Assembly (NCBI GenBank): GCA_963726615.1
Contig: CAVSCX010000021.1
Span: forward strand, 186,001-250,000
Direction: 5' to 3'
Length of the DNA stretch: 64,000 bases
Origin: CAWDZK01 sp963726615
Lineage (GTDB): Bacteria; Actinomycetota; Actinomycetes; JACCUZ01
Below are positions 58,842 through 64,000 of this stretch, one piece after another; within the stretch, counting starts at the first letter, position 1, and every line of letters starts with the position of its first letter. The notes under the pieces were generated by a model. It was not told the origin of the DNA. It worked only from the letters and a program-made list of their open reading frames with translations, and searched no databases. The position numbers and the translations under genes were made by a program.

Positions 58842-59731
58842 GCCGCGGCGAGCACGTGCCGCAGCGCCGGCTCGAAGCTCGGGTGAGCGAACACGAAGCC
58901 GGCGTCCAGCAGTCGTCGGGGCAGCACCCGCTGGCCGCCGAGCAGGTCCTCGCCGAACTCGCGGAACACCAGGCGCAGCCCGAACCCCGGAGCCCGGAGC
59001 AGCGTGGGCCGGTGCAGCACCCGGCCCATGGCTGCCGTCATCGCCGCGTTGGTCAGCGGCTCCGGAGCGGTGACGTTGATCGCCCCGCTGAACTGCGTGT
59101 GCTCGGTGAGGAAGCGCACCACCCGGACGTAGTCCTCGAGGGCGACCCAGGAGAACCACTGGTCGCCGGACCCCAGGCGTCCGCCCAGGCCGAGCCGGAA
59201 CAGCGGCAGCAGGCGACGTCCGAAGGCTCCGCCCTTGGCCGAGAGAACCGGCCCGGTGCGCATCGTCACCACGCGCGCCCCGGCCTCGGCTGCCGGTGCG
59301 GTCGACTCCTCCCAGCGCCGGGAGACCTCGGCCAGGTAGGTCTCTCCCGCCGGCGAGGACTCGTCGACGGCGCGGTCGCCCGGGTTGCCGTAGTAGGCGA
59401 TCCCGGACATCGACAGGAGGTGCCCCACGCCGGCGTCGGCGACGGCGCGGGCAATGGTGGTCGTGCCGTCCACCCGGCTGTCCATGACGGCCCGGCGGTG
59501 GCTCGGGGTCCACGGCTGGTCACCGATCCCGGCGCCGGCGAGGTGCAGCACGAGGTCGGCGTCCTGCAGCGGCGCGGGGTCGACGGTGCCGCCGGCGGGG
59601 TCCCACCGCGCCTCGTCAGGCTGCGACGGCGGCCGCCGGACCAGCCGGACGACCTGATGGCCGTCGGCACGGAACGAGGACACCAGGCGAGAACCGAGCA
59701 GACCGGACGCACCGGTGACGACGACCTTCAC
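58820..59731 (-). CDS. TIGR01777 / SDR39U1 epimerase
   Basis: 303 aa, NAD-dependent epimerase family with DUF1731 C-terminus. VVVTGASGLLGSRLVSSFRA (residues 3-22), LVLHLAGAGIGDQPW, LSMSGIAYYG, RTGPVLSAKGG, FSWVALEDYVRV and the DUF1731 ending RLLDAGFVFAHPSFEPALRHVL. Substrate unknown across the family. GTG start at 59731; the sucB terminator lies just upstream (59745-59783). Confidence 0.93.
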   Translation of the reverse strand: MKVVVTGASGLLGSRLVSSFRADGHQVVRLVRRPPSQPDEARWDPAGGTVDPAPLQDADLVLHLAGAGIGDQPWTPSHRRAVMDSRVDGTTTIARAVADAGVGHLLSMSGIAYYGNPGDRAVDESSPAGETYLAEVSRRWEESTAPAAEAGARVVTMRTGPVLSAKGGAFGRRLLPLFRLGLGGRLGSGDQWFSWVALEDYVRVVRFLTEHTQFSGAINVTAPEPLTNAAMTAAMGRVLHRPTLLRAPGFGLRLVFREFGEDLLGGQRVLPRRLLDAGFVFAHPSFEPALRHVLAAAHPRATS

Positions 59732-59744
59732 GTGCTCTCTTCTC

Positions 59745-59783
59745 CCCGACCCGGCCGGACCGATGCGCCCCGGCCGGGTCGGG
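59745..59783 (-). terminator. Terminator after sucB
   Basis: 14-bp perfect stem CCCGACCCGGCCGG / CCGGCCGGGTCGGG with an 11-base loop (59759-59769). It begins 21 bases past the sucB stop and should separate sucB from the epimerase gene. Confidence 0.8.
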
Positions 59784-59804
59784 TCGTGGTGATCTCTGCC
59801 CCGG

Positions 59805-61726
59805 TCAGAGGCCCAGGTCGGACTCGAACGAGCCGTCCTCCAACCGGGCCTTGACGGTGCCGAGGAACCGCGCCGCGTCCGCTCCGTCGACGATCCGGTG
59901 GTCGTAGGACAGCGCGAGGTAGCACATCGACCGGACCGCGATCGTCTCGCCGAGGTCCGAATCGTCGACGACGACCGCGCGCTTGACCACCGCGCCGGTG
60001 CCGAGGATGCCGACCTGCGGCTGGTTGATGATCGGGGTGTCGAACAACGCACCTCGGCTGCCGGTGTTTGTCAGCGTGAACGTGCCGCCGCCCAGCTCGT
60101 CCGGGGTGATCTTGTTGCTGCGGGTGCGGGCTGCCAGGTCGGCGATCTTGCGCGCCAGCCCGGCGATGTTCAGGTCGCCGGCGTCCTTGACGACCGGGAC
60201 CAGCAGGCCGCGCTCGGTGTCCACCGCGACGCCCAGGTGCTCGGCACCGTGGTAGGTGATCTCGCCCTTCTCCGTGTCGATGCTCGAGTTGACCACCGGG
60301 TGGGCCTTGAGCGCCTCCACCGTCGCCTTGGCCAGGAACGGCAGGAACGAGAGCTTGACCCCCTCGCGGGCCTCGAAGTCGTCCTTCGCCCGGGCCCGCA
60401 GTCGGGCCACCTTGGTGAGGTCGACCTCCACCACGGTGGTGAGCTGGGCCGAGACCTGCAGCGACTCGACCATCCGAGCCGCGATGACCTTCCGCAACCG
60501 GGACATCTTCTCGGTGGTGCCGCGCAGGGGCGACGCCGCCGGTGCAGCGGCGGAGGGTGCCGACTCCGCGGCCGGTGCCGCCGGAGCCTTCGCGGCCTCG
60601 GCGGCGGCGAGCACGTCCTGCTTGCGGATCCGTCCGCCGACCCCGGTCCCGCGCAGGCTCGCGAGGTCCACGCCGTGCTCGGCCGCCAGCTTGCGCACCA
60701 GCGGCGTGACGTACGCCGGGTCCCCGCCCGACGACTGCCCGCCCGACGGCTGCCCGCCCGACGGCTGCCCGCCCGACGCTGCCCGCCGCCTCCCGCCGGC
60801 GCCGTCTCCTGCTGGGCCGGCGGCGCCTGCTCCTGCCGGGCCGGTTCCTGCTGCGCCTGGGGTGGCGGTGACTGCTGCTGCGGGGGAGGTGCCGAGATGA
60901 GCGACCCGGCCGGTCGCCGCGACTCCTGCTCCTGCGGCGGGGTCTGCTCCTGCTGGGCGGGCTCCTGCTGGGCGGGCTCCTGCTGGGCGGGCTCCTGCTG
61001 GGCGGGCTCCTGCTGGGCGGGCTCCTGCTGGGCGGGCTCCTGCTGGGCCGGCTCCTGCTGCCCGCCGCCGCCGATGACGGCGAGCTCCGCGCCCACGGCG
61101 ACGGTCTCGTCCTCGCCGACGAGGATCTTCGTGAGGACACCCGCGGCGGGGGAGGGGATCTCGGTGTCGACCTTGTCGGTGGAGACCTCGAGCAGCGGCT
61201 CGTCGGCCTGGACCTGCTCACCCTCCTGCTTGAGCCACCGGGTGACGGTGCCCTCGCTCACGCTCTCGCCCAGCGCCGGCATCGTCACCGAGGTCCCGTC
61301 GCCGCCCGTCTGCTGGGGCTGCTCCTGCTGGGGCTGCTCCTGCTGGGGCTGCTCCTGCTCCTGCTGCTGCGCGGCCGGCTGCTCCTGCTGCTGCGCGGCG
61401 GGCTGCTCCTGCTCCTGCGGGGCCTGGTCCGACTGCTCCGGCTGCTGCTCCGCGCCGGCCGGCGACTCGCCGCCGGGGTCGCCGCCCTCCTCGCCGCCGA
61501 TGACGGCGAGCTCCGCGCCCACGGCGACGGTCTCGTCCTCGCCGACGAGGATCTTCGTGAGGACACCCGCGGCGGGGGAGGGGATCTCGGTGTCGACCTT
61601 GTCGGTGGAGACCTCGAGCAGCGGCTCGTCGGCCTGGACCTGCTCACCCTCCTGCTTGAGCCACCGGGTGACGGTGCCCTCGCTCACGCTCTCGCCCAGC
61701 GCCGGCATGGTGACAGAGGTCGACAT
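59805..61726 (-). CDS. sucB: Dihydrolipoyl acyltransferase E2 (sucB-type), frame broken by one base
   Basis: E2 of the 2-oxoglutarate (or related 2-oxoacid) dehydrogenase complex. ATG 61726. Two lipoyl domains, each with the lipoyl-lysine site EVSTDKVDTEIPSP, are separated by Gln/Glu/Pro-rich linkers. Then comes an E3-binding segment (PLVRKLAAEHGVDLASLRGTG) and the catalytic domain with YHGAEHLGVAVDTE and the active-site His in LSYDHRIVDGA, ending FESDLGL. In this sequence one base is missing at about 60778 within 15-bp repeats (CAGCGTC instead of CAGCCGTC), so the N-terminal and catalytic parts are in different frames. Restored length about 640 aa. As it is a core gene, an assembly error is plausible. 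Confidence 0.88.
60947..61065. repeat. 15-bp tandem repeats coding QQEPA
   Basis: About seven to eight units, on the plus strand GGCTCCTGCTGGGCG repeated with almost no variation. They encode the QQEPA linker after the second lipoyl domain of SucB. A related 15-bp repeat (60735-60785, coding SGGQP) follows it and holds the frameshift. Confidence 0.85.
61069..61282. repeat. Duplicated lipoyl-domain DNA, copy 2
   Basis: Identical, as read by eye, to 61495-61708 (offset 426 bp) over about 214 bases, including all synonymous positions. It encodes the second lipoyl domain of SucB. Confidence 0.88.
61495..61708. repeat. Duplicated lipoyl-domain DNA, copy 1
   Basis: Partner of 61069-61282; encodes the first lipoyl domain. 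The flanking linkers differ, so identity is limited to the domain itself. Confidence 0.88.
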
Positions 61727-61776
61727 CGGCTCTCGTGCTCCTTCTGGTCGGCGGTCGGGCTGCTGGTCGGGGCTGG

Positions 61777-63192
61777 TCAGCCGTGGGCGTGCAGGGGTTT
61801 GCCGGCGAGGGCGAGATGCGCCTCACCGACGGCCTCGGTCTGGGTCGGGTGGGCGTGGACGAGCGAGGCCACGTCGTCGGGGTGGGCCTCCCAGCCGTAG
61901 ATCAGCTGCGCCTCGCCGATGAGCTCGCCGACGCGGGCACCGACCATGTGGATGCCGACGACCGGTCCGTCCTTCTGACGCACCAGCTTGACGAAGCCCG
62001 CCGTCTTGAGGATCTGGCTCTTGCCGTTGCCGGCAAGGTCGTAGGTGACTGTCTCGACCTTGTCGTCGCCGTACGTCTCGCGGGCCCGGGCCTCGGTGAC
62101 GCCGACGGAGGCGACCTCCGGGTCGGAGTAGGTGACGCGGGGCACGCCGTCGTAGTCGATCGGTGCGGGCTCGAGGCCGGCCAGCCGCTCGGCGACCATG
62201 ATCCCTTCCCCGAAGCCGACGTGGGCCAGCTGCGGGGTCGGTACCAGGTCGCCGACGGCCGAGATCGTCGGCACGTTGGTGCGGCAGTGCTCGTCGACGG
62301 TGACGAAGCCGCGGTCGAGCTCGAGGCCGACCTGCTCGTAGCCCAGCTCCTGGGACACCGGCCCGCGTCCGACGGCGACGAGCAGCAGCTCGGCCTCGAG
62401 GGTGCTGCCGTCCTCGAGCGAGACCTTCACGCCCTTCTCGGTGCGCTCGACCCCCGCGAAGCGCGCGCCGAGCTGGTAGGAGATGCCGCGCTTGCGGAAG
62501 GCACGCTCGAGCGCCTTGGACGCCTGCTCGTCCTCCAGCGGCACGAGGTGCGGCAGGGCCTCGACGATCGTCACGTCGGCCCCGAACGAGCGCCAGACAC
62601 TCGCGAACTCGCAGCCGATGACCCCGCCGCCGAGGACGACGACAGAGGCGGGCACCGAGTCCAGCCGCAGTGCGTGGTCACTGCTCATGACCAGCCGGCC
62701 GTCGAGGTCGAGCCCGGGCAGGGTGCGCGGAGCGGACCCGGTGGCCAGCACGATGTGGCGGCCCTCGTAGCGGGTGCCGTCGACCTCGACCGTCGTCGGT
62801 CCGGCCAGCCGGCCGATGCCCTCGACGTAGGTGATCTTCCGGCTCTTGACCAGGCCCTGCAGGCCCTTGTGCAGCCGGGCAACGACGCCGTCCTTGTACG
62901 TGTTGACCGCGGGCATGTCGATGCCCTCGAAGGTCGACCGGACGCCGAACTGCTCGCTGTCCCGGGAAGAGTCGGCGACCTCGGCGGCGTGCAGCAGCGC
63001 CTTGGTGGGGATGCAGCCGCGGTGCAGGCAGGTGCCGCCGAGCTCGCCCTTCTCGACAAGGACGACCGAGAGGCCCAGCTGGGCCGCCCGCAACGCGCAG
63101 GCGTACCCCCCGCTGCCGCCGCCGAGGATCACGACGTCCGACGGGGCGGCCCCGTCGTCGGCGACGTGGGCGCTGCCGGACTGGTCCGCCAC
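61777..63192 (-). CDS. lpdA: Dihydrolipoyl dehydrogenase (E3)
   Basis: Reoxidises dihydrolipoyl groups of 2-oxoacid dehydrogenases, passing electrons to NAD+. 471 aa. FAD motif VVILGGGSGGYACALRAA, redox disulfide GGTCLHRGCIPTKALLHAA, NAD motif VVVLGGGVIGCEFASVW, FAD-binding SAVGDLV and the catalytic dyad HAHPTQTEAVGEA. GTG 63192 has GAGGAG six bases upstream. SucB, its partner E2, starts 50 bases past the stop, so both are likely cotranscribed. Divergent from the 110-aa gene. Confidence 0.96.
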   Translation of the reverse strand: MADQSGSAHVADDGAAPSDVVILGGGSGGYACALRAAQLGLSVVLVEKGELGGTCLHRGCIPTKALLHAAEVADSSRDSEQFGVRSTFEGIDMPAVNTYKDGVVARLHKGLQGLVKSRKITYVEGIGRLAGPTTVEVDGTRYEGRHIVLATGSAPRTLPGLDLDGRLVMSSDHALRLDSVPASVVVLGGGVIGCEFASVWRSFGADVTIVEALPHLVPLEDEQASKALERAFRKRGISYQLGARFAGVERTEKGVKVSLEDGSTLEAELLLVAVGRGPVSQELGYEQVGLELDRGFVTVDEHCRTNVPTISAVGDLVPTPQLAHVGFGEGIMVAERLAGLEPAPIDYDGVPRVTYSDPEVASVGVTEARARETYGDDKVETVTYDLAGNGKSQILKTAGFVKLVRQKDGPVVGIHMVGARVGELIGEAQLIYGWEAHPDDVASLVHAHPTQTEAVGEAHLALAGKPLHAHG

Positions 63193-63415
63193 AGAGAACT
63201 CCTCGCGGTCGAGCAGGGGCGATCGGGTCGGCGACGGCCCGACTGTCGACCTCATCCTGTCACCGGGAGCACGCTCCCGGGCAATGGGGTCGACGGCAGA
63301 GCCGACGGAACTCGGGGTCCGTGCCCTACCGTTGCCAGGAGGAAACGACGACAGACCGGCAGGGCTGGACCCGCCTCGGCGCGAGGCCGGCTCGACCGGT
63401 CCGGCAGGAGGGCTC
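63193..63415. other. Divergent promoter region lpdA / small gene
   Basis: 223 bases. On the plus strand TACCGT (63329-63334) is a possible -10 for the small gene, about 80 bases before its GTG. I could not assign the lpdA promoter. No protein-coding or RNA signal. Confidence 0.4.
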
Positions 63416-63748
63416 GTGGGGTTGTTCCGCAGGCGGTCGCGACCGGGGGTCGTCCGGCAGGCAGACGGCGCCGACGCCGAGCACCTCACCGGCTTCGCCC
63501 GGTCCCACGCCGGCGTCGAGGCTTTTGTCGAGCCACCGACGACGATGTCCACGACCACGGTTGTCTTCGTGGCGAGCAGCGGCGAGTGGACCCGGCGCCG
63601 GGTCCGGGACGCCCGCGCGGCGCACGAGCTGGCGAACAAGCTCGGCATCCCGTCCTACGACGCCGCCGTCGTCGGCTACCCCCAGCGGATGCGGGAGTGG
63701 AACTCCCGCCGCGCCGCCAGGGAGGGACCGGGCGGCGCGTCCGCCTGA
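63416..63748 (+). CDS. Conserved small protein beside lpdA
   Basis: 110 aa from GTG, with AGGAGG just upstream (63406-63411). Basic start GLFRRRSRPGVVR, then a compact fold: SHAGVEAFVEPPTTMSTTTV and VASSGEWTRRRVRDARAAHE, with LGIPSYDAAVVGYPQRMREW. Members of this family lie between lpdA and pepA in many actinobacteria, often labelled oxidoreductase without evidence. Function unknown. Confidence 0.82.
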   Translation: MGLFRRRSRPGVVRQADGADAEHLTGFARSHAGVEAFVEPPTTMSTTTVVFVASSGEWTRRRVRDARAAHELANKLGIPSYDAAVVGYPQRMREWNSRRAAREGPGGASA

Positions 63749-63752
63749 GTGG

Positions 63753-63776
63753 ACCGGCCAGGTCTGATCGGCCGGT
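63753..63776. terminator. Short hairpin between convergent genes
   Basis: ACCGGCC (63753-63759) and GGCCGGT (63770-63776) with a 10-base loop, between the small gene and pepA 3' ends. A weak bidirectional terminator is plausible. Confidence 0.4.
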
Positions 63777-63782
63777 GCCGTG

Positions 63783-64000
63783 TCAGCGGTCGCCGCTGGC
63801 GGCAGGCACGCCGGACGCGGCGAGCTCCTCGGCGAACCGGACGAGCGTGCGCACCGAGTGCCCGGTGCCGCCCTTGCCGGTGTACCCGTGCGCGACCGCG
63901 TCGTTGAACGCCGGACCGGCGATGTCCAGGTGGACCCACGGCAGGCCCTTGCCGACGAACTCCTTGAGGAACAGGCCGGCGACCAGCATGCCGCCGTACT
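63783..64000 (-). CDS. pepA: Leucyl aminopeptidase, C-terminal part
   Basis: The 3' end of a gene that continues beyond the window. The 72 visible residues match the C-terminus of M17 leucyl aminopeptidase: YGGMLVAGLFLKEFVGKGLP, WVHLDIAGPAFND, and TGKGGTGHSVRTLVRFAEEL. The catalytic Lys and metal ligands lie upstream, outside the window. Cytosolic two-zinc exopeptidase. Partial at the 5' end. Confidence 0.93.
   Translation of the reverse strand, partial: YGGMLVAGLFLKEFVGKGLPWVHLDIAGPAFNDAVAHGYTGKGGTGHSVRTLVRFAEELAASGVPAASGDR

Noticed and set aside
60720..60800. Programmed frameshifting in sucB
   Set aside because: No slippery heptamer, stop-associated signal or pseudoknot was seen. A single-base loss within a repeat explains the break.

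Overview
The window is high-GC DNA (about 70% or more by eye) with very dense, strand-alternating genes, GTG starts and many leaderless-type promoters (a TAnnnT -10 box about 6-7 nt before the start codon). Gene content and order point to an actinomycete (Actinomycetota): Nif3 / C4 zinc ribbon / RNase HI-phosphatase, rnpB, map, panB, nadE, glnA2, glnE, glnA1, lipA/lipB and lpdA-sucB lie in an arrangement close to that of Streptomyces and Mycobacterium. GlnE, GlnR-type boxes, an H1-like lysine-rich protein and AhpE agree. I would not assign a genus.

Layout. 0-7.2 kb: ahpE, tRNA-Val(UAC), an ANTAR protein, small membrane proteins, a tightly overlapped Nif3 / zinc-ribbon / RNase H-phosphatase operon (the middle gene apparently starts with CTG), a CaiB/BaiF racemase and a metallophosphoesterase. 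7.2-13.3 kb: a 1218-aa cyclase/AAA/solute-binding fusion, an RNB exonuclease and the RNase P RNA. 13.3-20.6 kb: a secreted von Willebrand A protein, an O-antigen-ligase-like polymerase followed by two exported phosphoesterase-fold proteins (the second has lost almost all its metal ligands), three small genes and map. 20.6-28 kb: an H1-like protein, an unknown protein, panB, nadE, a membrane GGDEF-EAL protein and a tiny exported protein with three AGASWNK repeats. 28-34.6 kb: glnA2, an amidotransferase, glnE and an MFS exporter. 34.8-37.6 kb: two tandem secreted glycosidase-like paralogs.

37.7-44.1 kb looks like an accessory or decaying island. It holds a frameshifted SRPBCC gene, a methyltransferase C-terminal fragment abutting an MFS fragment, an intact ECF sigma / zinc-finger anti-sigma / ABC transporter operon, and a secreted-protein pseudogene with two compensating frameshifts. 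The core then resumes. 44.1-53.3 kb: glnA1 with a complete two-site GlnR box, RDD, a TetR/epimerase pair with two operators, DUF4191, lipA, a coiled-coil gene, lipB, a Gfo/Idh oxidoreductase and peptidase E. 53.4-64 kb: a second cyclase/AAA regulator, a membrane protein, a protein-kinase-like receptor, a TIGR01777 epimerase, sucB (frameshifted in a repeat, with two identical lipoyl domains), lpdA, a small conserved protein and the 3' end of pepA.

Functional themes: nitrogen assimilation (glnA1, glnA2 and the GlnE adenylyltransferase, with GlnR sites on both synthetases); lipoate metabolism (lipA, lipB) beside the lipoate-dependent 2-oxoacid dehydrogenase genes; NAD and pantothenate synthesis; and nucleotide signalling (two class III cyclase/AAA proteins, one GGDEF-EAL protein). 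Coordinates, frames and motifs come from reading the sequence. Family assignments rest on remembered family motifs, not on searches.
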